From positions 1-8,357 of the forward strand of contig JAKOQD010000080.1 of NCBI GenBank assembly GCA_029778515.1: 8,357 nt of DNA, read 5' to 3'. Below, piece after piece: positions 1-6,164 of the stretch; within the stretch, counting starts at the first letter, position 1, and every line of letters begins with the position of its first letter. The stretch is from Actinomycetes bacterium. Lineage in GTDB: Bacteria; Actinomycetota; Actinomycetes; Propionibacteriales; Propionibacteriaceae. The notes beneath the pieces are model-generated. The model saw nothing but the letters and a program-made list of their open reading frames with translations, had not been told where the DNA came from and did no database searches. A program made the translations under genes and the position numbers.

Positions 1-353
1 CGACCCAACCAGATGTTCTCGGCAACGCTCAAGTGCGAGACCAGGTTGAGTTCCTGGTGGATGATCGACAACCCGGCTTCCTGCGCCTCTTTCGGCGTGT
101 GCACGTTCAGCGGCTCACCGTTCAACCAGAATTCGCCAGCCTCACGAGAGTAAATACCGGTCAGCAGCTTCATCATCGTTGACTTGCCGGCACCGTTCTC
201 CCCGACCAGGCCGAGCACCTCACCCTTGCGAAGGTCGAAACGCATGCCCTCCAGAGCCTTCACGCCAGGGAAGGTCTTCTCCACACCCTCCACCTGCAAC
301 AACAGGCTCGGGTCGTGCGCGCCGGCCACAGCCGCAGTCTCGGTGGCGGTCAT
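1..353 (-). CDS. Sugar ABC transporter ATP-binding protein, RbsA/MglA type (partial, N-terminal 117 residues)
   Basis: This is the cytoplasmic ATPase of a carbohydrate importer of the ribose/galactose/xylose class, which normally has about 500 residues with two ABC domains. Only the start of the first domain is here; the rest lies beyond the left edge. Translating the minus strand from 353 gives a Walker A motif GENGAGKST at residues 51-59, with the nucleotide-binding lysine at 57. The Q-loop reads IIHQELNLV with Gln100, and SVAENIWLGR follows at the edge. The IIHQELNL and AENIWLG strings are characteristic of the RbsA/MglA/XylG subfamily. The ATG at 353-351 overlaps the TGA of the upstream mutarotase gene (ATGA), so the two are probably translationally coupled. 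Permease and binding-protein genes are expected further left but are not visible. The transported sugar cannot be read from the ATPase; the adjacent FucU-type mutarotase favours a free monosaccharide that anomerises. Confidence 0.95.
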   Translation of the reverse strand, partial: MTATETAAVAGAHDPSLLLQVEGVEKTFPGVKALEGMRFDLRKGEVLGLVGENGAGKSTMMKLLTGIYSREAGEFWLNGEPLNVHTPKEAQEAGLSIIHQELNLVSHLSVAENIWLG

Positions 354-772
354 GCCGAAGCCACCGGGGTCACGCCTTTGCGGAATAGTGCGTTGCCATA
401 CGTGCGGGTCTCACCCGTTCGGATGATCAGTTCGGCCTCCTTGGCCAGGTCGTAGAAGGCGAACCGCTCGATCAGCCGGTAGGGCTCGCCGTTCAGTTGG
501 GCGGCCTCGATCAGTTCGGTCTGCACAGGCAGTAGCCCGTCCGGGCTCTCCATCAGATCGAGTGTGGGGCCGTAGACATCGGGCACCATCACCGAGCGGA
601 TCGCGGTCAGCACTCTGGGTGAGCTGATTCCGGGTAGGTCGATCAGGTGCTTCTTGGCCAGCTTGGACGCGGTGAAGTGGGCATCTGCGATCACGACACC
701 ATCGCCATGGCCCATTTCGTCCAACGCCATCAGCAGCTGGCCCGTAAGCAACGGATCCAGATTGAGCAGCAT
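350..772 (-). CDS. fucU: FucU/RbsD-family sugar mutarotase
   Basis: The predicted 140-residue protein would interconvert alpha and beta anomers of a newly imported sugar in the cytoplasm, feeding the enzyme that uses one anomer. It matches the FucU branch of the RbsD/FucU family in length (E. coli FucU is also 140 residues) and in motifs. EMGHGD carries the family histidine at residue 22, followed by DAHF at 30-33, RFAFY at 103-107 and, near the C-terminus, TGE, YGN and KGVTP. The reading frame is open up to 916, but a GGAGG ribosome binding site at 782-778 lies 5 bases before the ATG at 772 and only 2 before the ATG at 775. Family homology also begins at MLLNLDP, so 772 is chosen. It is the first gene of a leftward operon and overlaps the sugar ABC ATPase gene by ATGA. 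L-fucose is the textbook substrate, but family members act on several sugars and no fucose kinase or isomerase is visible, so the symbol describes the family and not a proven substrate. Confidence 0.9.
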   Translation of the reverse strand: MLLNLDPLLTGQLLMALDEMGHGDGVVIADAHFTASKLAKKHLIDLPGISSPRVLTAIRSVMVPDVYGPTLDLMESPDGLLPVQTELIEAAQLNGEPYRLIERFAFYDLAKEAELIIRTGETRTYGNALFRKGVTPVASA

Positions 773-777
773 CATCG

Positions 778-782
778 CCTCC
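778..782 (-). promoter_or_regulatory. Ribosome binding site of the mutarotase gene (decides its start)
   Basis: GGAGG on the minus strand sits 5 bases before the ATG at 772 and 2 bases before the ATG at 775. The 5-base spacing is the more normal one and agrees with the 140-residue family length, so it favours 772 over 775 and over the far upstream ATG at 916. Confidence 0.7.
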
Positions 783-801
783 GTCTGCAATCGATTTCTG
801 T

Positions 802-831
802 ATGCTAGGGCGGGTAGGTACCGATTGTCAC
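802..831 (-). promoter_or_regulatory. Likely sigma-70-type promoter for the leftward uptake operon
   Basis: Read on the minus strand, GTGACA (831-826) resembles the TTGACA -35 box. It is followed after 18 bases by TAGCAT (807-802), which matches the TATAAT -10 box in four of six positions. The predicted RNA start is about 25 bases upstream of the mutarotase ATG. A palindrome at 835-849 lies just upstream of the -35 box. This is a by-eye prediction. Confidence 0.45.
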
Positions 832-834
832 GCG

Positions 835-849
835 ACGATATGAAATCGT
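835..849. promoter_or_regulatory. Palindromic operator candidate in the divergent control region
   Basis: ACGAT and ATCGT form a perfect inverted repeat of 5-base arms with a 5-base centre (ATGAA). It lies immediately upstream of the predicted -35 box of the leftward operon and about 75 bases before the -10 box of the rightward operon. The ATCGT half recurs at 936-940 and a related palindrome lies at the DeoR gene promoter. It may be a repressor or activator site; no binding data can be inferred. Confidence 0.35.
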
Positions 850-921
850 TATCTTTTTCGAGACTAGGGGCCGTTGTGGGCAGCCGGCGAGCGTCGGGGG
901 CTAGTGCTCGACGCACGCAAC

Positions 922-940
922 TGCTAGGCTCTTGAATCGT
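922..940 (+). promoter_or_regulatory. Likely extended -10 promoter and overlapping operator half-site for the rightward catabolic operon
   Basis: TGCTAGGCT at 922-930 reads as an extended -10 element (TGn followed by TAGGCT, a common actinobacterial -10 variant). No convincing -35 box is seen 16-18 bases upstream. The transcript would start near 937, giving a leader of about 50 bases before the ATG at 988. TTGAATCGT at 932-940 covers the predicted start point and shares TTGAATCG with 6117-6124 at the DeoR promoter, so repression here is plausible. Confidence 0.4.
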
Positions 941-987
941 TCCAAAAAGACGTGAAGAAACCGTCCAGAACCAAGAACAGGTAGGCC

Positions 988-2175
988 ATGACCGACACCG
1001 CCGTCCGGGACTCAGCTCAGCCGATTCCAGTGGTGAACACGCACATCCACTTCCCGCCGAACTTCTCCGCCTTCGAGACTGTGGCCGACGTGGTTGCCAC
1101 CGCCACCGCTGAGGGCGCGAGAGCGATCGGCATCTCCAACTTCTTCGACCAGCAGGTCTACGCCGACTTCGCCGAACAGGCAGCGGTCGCGGGCATCGTG
1201 CCGCTCTACGGCCTCGAGTTCATCACCCTCGACGACGAACTCTCAGCTGCGGGCATCCGGGTGAACGACCCGGCCAATCCGGGCCGGATGTACCTGTGCG
1301 GCAAGGGCATCGCGCCGTTCCGCGAGAAGTCGGAGCTGGCATCGCGAGTGGCCGCTGAGATCAGGTCGGGTAACGACGAGCGGGCCGAGGCGATGGTTGC
1401 CAAGCTGGCTGCCTGGTTCCTTCGCTGTGGCCTGGACACCGGACTGACCGCGGACGCGATCGCGGCGAAGGTCGCCGCCGCAGGAGGCGTCCCGGTCGAA
1501 TGGGTTTCGCTGCAGGAGCGGCACATTGCGCGGGCCTTCCAGCAGGCGTTGTTCGAGTTGCCGCCTGCTGAACGTGCTCAAGTGCTCGAAGCTGCGTACG
1601 GTTCGGCTTCCGGGGTCGACCTGGAGAACCCGGGTGCGCTGCAGGGCGAGCTGCGTTCCAGGCTGATCAAGGTGGGTACGCCGGGCTTCGTGCCGGAGGT
1701 GCCCTTGGCTTTCGCGGACGCCTACGCCTACGTCCTGGAGATGGGCGGCATCCCCACCTATCCCACGCTTGCGGACGGAGTGAGCCCGGTCTGCCCGTTC
1801 GAGGAGCCGGCCACCGAGCTCGCCGCGAAGCTGTTGGAGCGCAGCATCCACGCCGCTGAGTTGATTCCGATCCGGAACACCTCCGCCTGCGTGGACGCCT
1901 ATGTGAAGGCCTTCGCCGAAGCCGGGATCGTCGTGATGGGCGGCACCGAGCACAACACCCCCGACCGGATCCCGGTGGAGGTGGCCTGCGTGGACGGCCC
2001 GGTTTCCGACTTCGCCCGCCAAGCGTTCTGGGAGGCCACCTGCGTGGTCGCCGCGCATCAGCACCAGGTCGCTCAGGGTGGGATGGGATATGTGGACGCG
2101 TCCGGCGAACGCACGTCGGCGACTGTCGCCGAGCTGGTCGAGCTCGGTGCGAACCTGATCGGAGTTGCGAAGTGA
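988..2175 (+). CDS. PHP-like metal-dependent hydrolase, function unknown
   Basis: The 395-residue protein resembles the PHP (polymerase and histidinol phosphatase) superfamily, whose members bind two or three metals and hydrolyse phosphoesters. The N-terminal strand carries an HxH motif (NTHIHF, His19 and His21). YGLEF places Glu77 where PHP proteins have a metal-binding Glu, and GGTEHNT (Glu321, His322) resembles the late GSDAH motif. The usual TDH motif after the first helix is replaced by GISNFF (residues 48-53), so the metal site is not canonical. The central region, about residues 90-300, matches nothing I can name. I see no signal peptide or membrane segment, so it should be cytoplasmic. 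The ATG at 988 follows an AGGTAGG ribosome binding site. The gene is first in the operon and its TGA overlaps the GTG of the aldolase fusion, suggesting coupled expression and a role in the same pathway, perhaps as a sugar-phosphate phosphatase or lactonase (inference). Confidence 0.65.
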   Translation: MTDTAVRDSAQPIPVVNTHIHFPPNFSAFETVADVVATATAEGARAIGISNFFDQQVYADFAEQAAVAGIVPLYGLEFITLDDELSAAGIRVNDPANPGRMYLCGKGIAPFREKSELASRVAAEIRSGNDERAEAMVAKLAAWFLRCGLDTGLTADAIAAKVAAAGGVPVEWVSLQERHIARAFQQALFELPPAERAQVLEAAYGSASGVDLENPGALQGELRSRLIKVGTPGFVPEVPLAFADAYAYVLEMGGIPTYPTLADGVSPVCPFEEPATELAAKLLERSIHAAELIPIRNTSACVDAYVKAFAEAGIVVMGGTEHNTPDRIPVEVACVDGPVSDFARQAFWEATCVVAAHQHQVAQGGMGYVDASGERTSATVAELVELGANLIGVAK

Positions 2176-4163
2176 ACCTGGTTGCCGAACTGATCGCGGT
2201 CGCCAACGCCTTCGGCGCCGACCCCGAGTACTCCCGCGCCGGCGGCGGCAACGCTTCGGTGAAGGTGGACGGGGTGCTGCGGATCAAGCCGTCCGGGGTT
2301 CCGCTGGCCACGCTGACCGCCGACGACCTGGTCGGACTGCGCAACGACGTGCTGCTGGAGTCGCTCGCCTCCGAGGTGCCGACCGAGGGCGACCCGGTGC
2401 GGGTGGCCGCGGAGAAGGCGCTGGTGGACGCTCCCGGCGGACGCCGTCCGAGTGTTGAGATCCTGTTCCACGCCTTGATCCCGGACGCGCTGGTGCTGCA
2501 CACCCACCCGCTGGTCGCCAATGCCCTCACCTGTAACGCCGACGCCGAGGCACTGGCTGCCCGGCTGCTCGGGGACGATGCGGTATTCGTGCCCTACACC
2601 GATCCGGGCGTGCCGCTGGCCCGCAAGGTGGCCGAGGTGCGCGACGCCTACACCGCACGCACCGGCCGGCCCGCGCCGGGGGTCACCCTGCTGGGCAACC
2701 ACGGCATCATCGTGTCTGGCAATACCGCCGCCGAGCTGACCGAGCGCGCGCAGTGGCTCACCGCCACCATCGCCGCCGCGATCGAGGCCGGGACGGTGGC
2801 TGACCAGGCCAACGTCATCCCGGCGCAGGCCGGGATCCCCGCAACCGAGTCGGCGCTGATCAACATCGTCGCACCCACGCTGCGCGGCCTACTGGGCAAC
2901 CCCGAGCGGCTCGCCGTCGTCACCTCGGACGCGTCCGAGCTGGTGCGCAGCGTCACGACCACGCCGGCGGGTCGGGCGATCCTGGCCGACGGCCCGCTGA
3001 TCCCCGATCAGATCGTCTACGCCGGGTCGCTGCCGCTGGTCTTCGTCCCGGGCGAGGGCGATGTCGCCGCGCAGCTCACGGCGGCCGTCGCCGAGTATGC
3101 GCAGACCCACGGCAAGAACCCGATCATCACGGTCATCCCCGGCGTGATCGCGTTCGGCGCCGGTGCCGACCTCGCGTCCGCTCAGACCGCCCTGGCCACC
3201 TTCACCGACGCCCTTCGGGTGGCCAGGGACGCGAACCGCATCGGCACCGTCCGCTGCATGGACGCGGCCGAGCGCGGCTTCATCGAGAACTGGGAGGCCG
3301 AGAGCTACCGCAAGTCGGTGGCCGCCGGCGGTTCCGCCGGCCGGATGACCGGCAAGGTGGTCATGGTCACCGGTGCCGCGCAGGGCTTCGGTCTGGGCAT
3401 CACCACCGAACTGCTGGACGCCGGCGCGTCCGTCGTGCTTGCCGACCTGAACATTGATCTGGCTAGGCAGAACGCGACCGAACTCAGCGCGAAGCACGGC
3501 GCGGGCCGGGCGGTCGCGGTGCAGGTGAACGTCTCCGACGAGCAGTCCCAGCTGGATGCGATCGCCGAGGTCGTGCGAGTCTTCGGCGGGCTGGACGTCT
3601 TCATCTCCAATGCCGGCGTGCTGCGGGCCGAGGGGGTGATGACCCAGCCGGTGGCCGATTTCGACCTGGTCACCAACGTGAACTACCGCGGCTACTTCCT
3701 TGGGGTCCGCGCGGCCGCGCCGGTGCTCGCGGCGCAACATGCCGCACGTCCAGAGGTTCTGTTCGACATCATCGAGATCAACTCCAAATCGGGGCTGGAA
3801 GGGTCGAAGCGGAACTTCGCCTACGCGGGCTCGAAGTTCGGCGGCATCGGGCTCACCCAGAGCTTCGCGCTGGAGCTGATCGAGTACGGCATCAAGGTCA
3901 ACGCGATCTGCCCGGGCAACTACCTGGACGGACCGCTGTGGATGGATCCCGAGCGCGGGCTCTTCGTCCAGTACCTGCGGGCCGGCAAGGTGCCCGGCGC
4001 GACCACGGTCGCCGAGGTTCGCGCCTTCTACGAGGCCAAGGTGCCGATGGGACGTGGCTGCCTCCCGTCCGATCTGGCCAAGGCTGTGTACTACATCGTC
4101 GACCAGACCTACGAAACCGGACAGGCCGTGCCGGTGACCGGCGGCCAGAACATGCTCAACTGA
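2172..4163 (+). CDS. Bifunctional class II aldolase / short-chain dehydrogenase fusion
   Basis: This 663-residue cytoplasmic enzyme has two catalytic halves. Residues 1 to about 205 are a zinc-dependent class II aldolase (the fuculose/rhamnulose-1-phosphate aldolase fold). It shows GGGNAS at 24-29, the phosphate-binding KPSG at 39-42, Glu96, the zinc ligands His110 and His112 in HTHP, and His177 in NHG. Residues from about 392 are an SDR with TGAAQGFG (400-407), NAG (480-482), Ser538, Tyr551 and Lys555. The INSKSG, GSK, KFGGIGLTQS and KVPMGRGC strings closely match sorbitol-6-phosphate 2-dehydrogenase (SrlD). Length and order fit the RhaD-type aldolase/dehydrogenase fusion family. It could oxidise a polyol phosphate to a ketose phosphate and cleave it, or cleave a ketose phosphate and oxidise the aldehyde; the substrate is not decided. 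The GTG start at 2172 overlaps the previous stop (GTGA), with GGAG seven bases before it. A REP-like palindrome lies in frame in the linker at residues 214-223. Confidence 0.93.
   Translation: MNLVAELIAVANAFGADPEYSRAGGGNASVKVDGVLRIKPSGVPLATLTADDLVGLRNDVLLESLASEVPTEGDPVRVAAEKALVDAPGGRRPSVEILFHALIPDALVLHTHPLVANALTCNADAEALAARLLGDDAVFVPYTDPGVPLARKVAEVRDAYTARTGRPAPGVTLLGNHGIIVSGNTAAELTERAQWLTATIAAAIEAGTVADQANVIPAQAGIPATESALINIVAPTLRGLLGNPERLAVVTSDASELVRSVTTTPAGRAILADGPLIPDQIVYAGSLPLVFVPGEGDVAAQLTAAVAEYAQTHGKNPIITVIPGVIAFGAGADLASAQTALATFTDALRVARDANRIGTVRCMDAAERGFIENWEAESYRKSVAAGGSAGRMTGKVVMVTGAAQGFGLGITTELLDAGASVVLADLNIDLARQNATELSAKHGAGRAVAVQVNVSDEQSQLDAIAEVVRVFGGLDVFISNAGVLRAEGVMTQPVADFDLVTNVNYRGYFLGVRAAAPVLAAQHAARPEVLFDIIEINSKSGLEGSKRNFAYAGSKFGGIGLTQSFALELIEYGIKVNAICPGNYLDGPLWMDPERGLFVQYLRAGKVPGATTVAEVRAFYEAKVPMGRGCLPSDLAKAVYYIVDQTYETGQAVPVTGGQNMLN
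2814..2838. repeat. REP-like palindromic element inside the aldolase-SDR coding sequence
   Basis: ATCCCGGC (2817-2824) and GCCGGGAT (2829-2836) form a perfect 8-base stem with a 4-base GCAG loop, flanked by GTC and CC. In the gene's frame it reads NVIPAQAGIP (residues 214-223); on the other strand it reads GIPACAGMT. Both peptide strings are well-known spurious translations of short REP-type palindromes dispersed through many bacterial genomes, mostly described in Proteobacteria. It lies in the variable linker just after the aldolase domain and keeps the frame. Only one copy is visible here. Confidence 0.6.
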
Positions 4164-4200
4164 GCGATCCTGCGAGATCAACGAACCCAAGGAACCAGAC

Positions 4201-5841
4201 ATGACCGACTTTCCGAGCACCCAGTACGCCATCCAGTTCACCGGCAAGGACGCCGTGGTGGTCAACCCCGCCAAGCCGGTGGACCCGATCGGCCCGACCC
4301 AGATTCTGCTGAAGGTCGAGGCCTGCGGCATCTGCTTCTCCGACACCAAGCTGCTGCACGCCTTCGAGGATCACCCGCGCAAGTCGCCCGTGGTGGCCGG
4401 CCTGTCCGCCGACGAATTGGCGCAGGTGCCCAGCTACCGTCCCGACGGCCAGCCGACCGTGCCCGGCCACGAGCCGGTGGTGCGGGTGGTCGCCGTTGGC
4501 GATCAGGTGACCCACTATCGCGTGGGCGAGCGGCTGCTGGTGCAGGCCGACTGGCGCCACCTGCCGACCGCCGCCTCGAACGGCGCCTTCGGCTACAACT
4601 TCGAGGGCGCCCTGCAGGAGTACGTGGTGGTGGACGAGCGGATCGTCGTCCACTCCGGTGAGGAGTTCATGCTGCGGGTCTCGGACGCGCCCACCGCCGC
4701 GCAGGTTGCGCTGGTCGAGCCCTGGTCGACAGTGGAGGCCTCCTACTCCCGCGCCGAGCGCAACACGCTGGCTGCCGGCGGCCGGCTGCTGGTGGTGGCC
4801 GACGCCGGCGTGGTCCCGTCCGGGTTGGCGCCTTTGCTCGCGGCGGCCCGTCCGGGTTCGATCACGGTGGTGGGGGCTGACCCGGCTTCGGTCGACCCAC
4901 AGGCTGTGGCTTCGACGAAGGATGCGCTCGAGGCCGGCTGGGACGACATCGTCTACTTCGGTTCGGACGCGGCCACGATCGAGGCACTCGGCGCCCTTCT
5001 GAGTGCGCGCAGCCTGCTCTGCGTGGTGCTCGGCGGAGCGAGGATCGATCGGCGGGTCAAGCTGGACGTCGGTCGCGTCCACTACGACTTCACCCGCTAC
5101 ATCGGCACCGTCGGGAGCGACCCGGCCGAGGCGTTCACCCACGTCCCGGCCAACGGCGAAATCCGCGAGGCCGACCGGGTCGCGATCATCGGCGCGGCCG
5201 GCCCGATGGGGTTGATGCACACCGTGCGCACCGTTTCGCTCGGACTGGCCGGGGTGAGCGTCGTCGGCGCGGACGTCAGTGACGAGCGGCTGGCGAACCT
5301 GGCCGCGGTGGTCAACCCGACCGCGGCCGAGCGCGGCGTCCCGTTCGAGGTGGTGAACTCCTCGGCCACCCCGCTGCAGCCTGGCTACAGCTATGTGACC
5401 TGCCTGGTGCCCGTCCCTGCGCTGCTTTCCCAGGCCGTGGACCTGGCCGGTGAGGGTGCGATCGTGAACGCCTTCGCTGGTTTCCCGGCCGGCACCCTTG
5501 CCGAACTGGACCTGCAGGGCATCATCGAGCGCGGGGTCTTCGTGATCGGTACCTCCGGCTCGGAGATGAGCGACATGCGCACCCTGCTGGACAAGCTGGA
5601 GACCCAGGCGCTGGACACCTCGATCTCCCTGGACGCGGTCTGCGGGATGGCGGGCTTCCAAGATGCCATCGACGCGGTCAACAACCGCACCTCCGGCGGC
5701 AAGATCATGGTCTACCCGAGCCTGCCCGATCTCGGCCTGATCCGGCTCAGCGAACTCGCCGAGAAGCTCCCGGCGGTCGCCGCCGCCATGGACGGCACTC
5801 GCTGGACCAAGGCCGCCGAAGCGGTACTCCTCGCCGGCTGA
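4201..5841 (+). CDS. Zinc-dependent alcohol dehydrogenase (MDR family) with two tandem nucleotide-binding domains
   Basis: The predicted 546-residue cytoplasmic NAD(P)-dependent dehydrogenase acts on a polyol, sugar or sugar phosphate. The N-terminal GroES-like domain has CGICFSD with the catalytic zinc ligand Cys45, PGHE with His90 and Glu91, and LVEP with Glu173. The four-cysteine structural-zinc loop is absent. Usual family length is 340-410. Here a first Rossmann-like unit with an eroded dinucleotide loop (VVADAG, 198-203) spans about 193-310. A second, with the intact motif GAAGPMG (331-337) and acidic Asp358 suggesting NAD preference, spans about 325-500. Both units end in the same gap-free pattern: LD, then IGT 13 residues on and GS two after that (288-306 and 436-454), pointing to domain duplication. 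The style recalls L-sorbose-1-phosphate reductase and other sugar-alcohol dehydrogenases. The ATG follows an AAGGAA ribosome binding site, 37 bases after the aldolase fusion. It is last in the operon; a terminator follows. Confidence 0.88.
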   Translation: MTDFPSTQYAIQFTGKDAVVVNPAKPVDPIGPTQILLKVEACGICFSDTKLLHAFEDHPRKSPVVAGLSADELAQVPSYRPDGQPTVPGHEPVVRVVAVGDQVTHYRVGERLLVQADWRHLPTAASNGAFGYNFEGALQEYVVVDERIVVHSGEEFMLRVSDAPTAAQVALVEPWSTVEASYSRAERNTLAAGGRLLVVADAGVVPSGLAPLLAAARPGSITVVGADPASVDPQAVASTKDALEAGWDDIVYFGSDAATIEALGALLSARSLLCVVLGGARIDRRVKLDVGRVHYDFTRYIGTVGSDPAEAFTHVPANGEIREADRVAIIGAAGPMGLMHTVRTVSLGLAGVSVVGADVSDERLANLAAVVNPTAAERGVPFEVVNSSATPLQPGYSYVTCLVPVPALLSQAVDLAGEGAIVNAFAGFPAGTLAELDLQGIIERGVFVIGTSGSEMSDMRTLLDKLETQALDTSISLDAVCGMAGFQDAIDAVNNRTSGGKIMVYPSLPDLGLIRLSELAEKLPAVAAAMDGTRWTKAAEAVLLAG

Positions 5842-5866
5842 CCCACCAAGCGCGCCACGAGGACTT

Positions 5867-5901
5867 GGCGCGGACGGGCCTCACTCCCGTCCGCGCCCTT
5901 T
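5867..5901 (+). terminator. Rho-independent-type terminator of the catabolic operon
   Basis: GGCGCGGACGGG (5867-5878) and its exact complement (5886-5897) form a 12-base GC-rich stem with a 7-base loop (CCTCACT), followed by CTTT. It begins 26 bases after the dehydrogenase stop. The T-run is short, as is usual in actinobacterial terminators. A competing smaller stem, CGCGCCA (5851-5857) with TGGCGCG (5866-5872), overlaps the left arm. Confidence 0.8.
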
Positions 5902-5915
5902 GCTGTCTAGTCCCT

Positions 5916-5943
5916 ATCCGCACCACCCGTTCCATCCGCACCA
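5916..5943. repeat. Short direct repeat, ATCCGCACCA twice with an 18-base period
   Basis: Ten identical bases occur at 5916-5925 and 5934-5943 between the terminator and the DeoR gene promoter. It is short and could be chance; an 18-base period is not a whole number of helical turns, so a cooperative binding site is not strongly suggested. Confidence 0.4.
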
Positions 5944-5989
5944 TGCGTCCAGCCCGCAAACGCCGGCGATTCGGGCAGACGCCAGGGAA

Positions 5990-6026
5990 GGTTCCCCGGC
6001 AAGCGACCGATTCGCTGGCGGGAACC
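5990..6026. repeat. Large imperfect inverted repeat upstream of the DeoR gene
   Basis: Outer arms GGTTCCC (5990-5996) and GGGAACC (6020-6026) pair over 7 bases, and inner arms AGCGA (6002-6006) and TCGCT (6012-6016) pair over 5 around a CCGAT loop. The bases between the two stems are mismatched or bulged. No T-run follows on either strand. It lies about 60 bases upstream of the predicted -35 box of the DeoR gene, so it may be a protein-binding site or a remnant rather than a leader structure. Confidence 0.45.
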
Positions 6027-6088
6027 GGGTCGCGCCCAACCAAAGGGGTGAACGGAAAAGAGAACCGGCCCCCTTCTCGTCCACGGGC

Positions 6089-6124
6089 TTGCGGGGCGGC
6101 TCCAATACGCTTACGATTGAATCG
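6089..6124 (+). promoter_or_regulatory. Promoter of the DeoR/E2 operon with an overlapping palindrome
   Basis: TTGCGG (6089-6094) and TACGAT (6112-6117) resemble -35 and -10 boxes with an ideal 17-base spacer. CGATT and AATCG (6114-6124, one-base centre) form a palindrome over the -10 box, well placed for autorepression by the DeoR protein encoded about 40 bases downstream. TTGAATCG within it recurs at 932-939 in the control region of the catabolic operon. Confidence 0.5.
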
Positions 6125-6164
6125 GTAAAAGAGCTAAGCCGAAAGAGAAGCGAAAGGACGATCG

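Noticed and set aside
350..916. Longer 188-residue start for the mutarotase at 916
   Set aside because: The extra 48 residues have no family counterpart, cover the predicted promoter and palindrome, and the GGAGG site and the 140-residue family length support 772.
654..935. 93-residue plus-strand reading frame over the mutarotase start and control region
   Set aside because: It is antisense to a recognised gene, covers both promoters, and has no motif.
1243..2064. 273-residue reading frame antisense to the PHP-like gene
   Set aside because: It is a by-product of high G/C at third positions; it has no recognisable domain and lies opposite a well-supported gene.
2889..4349. 486-residue antisense reading frame across the aldolase fusion and the dehydrogenase start
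   Set aside because: It is rich in Gly, Arg, His and Asp, has no recognisable motif, spans two real genes and their gap, and is typical of GC-rich antisense shadows.
4156..5661. 501-residue antisense reading frame opposite the zinc dehydrogenase
   Set aside because: Low-complexity His/Arg/Gly composition with no family motif; the plus-strand gene has clear catalytic residues.
5865..5880. Riboswitch or attenuator leader ahead of the DeoR gene
   Set aside because: The structured elements lie upstream of the predicted promoter and no known riboswitch consensus is visible; the strong hairpin is best explained as the terminator of the preceding operon.
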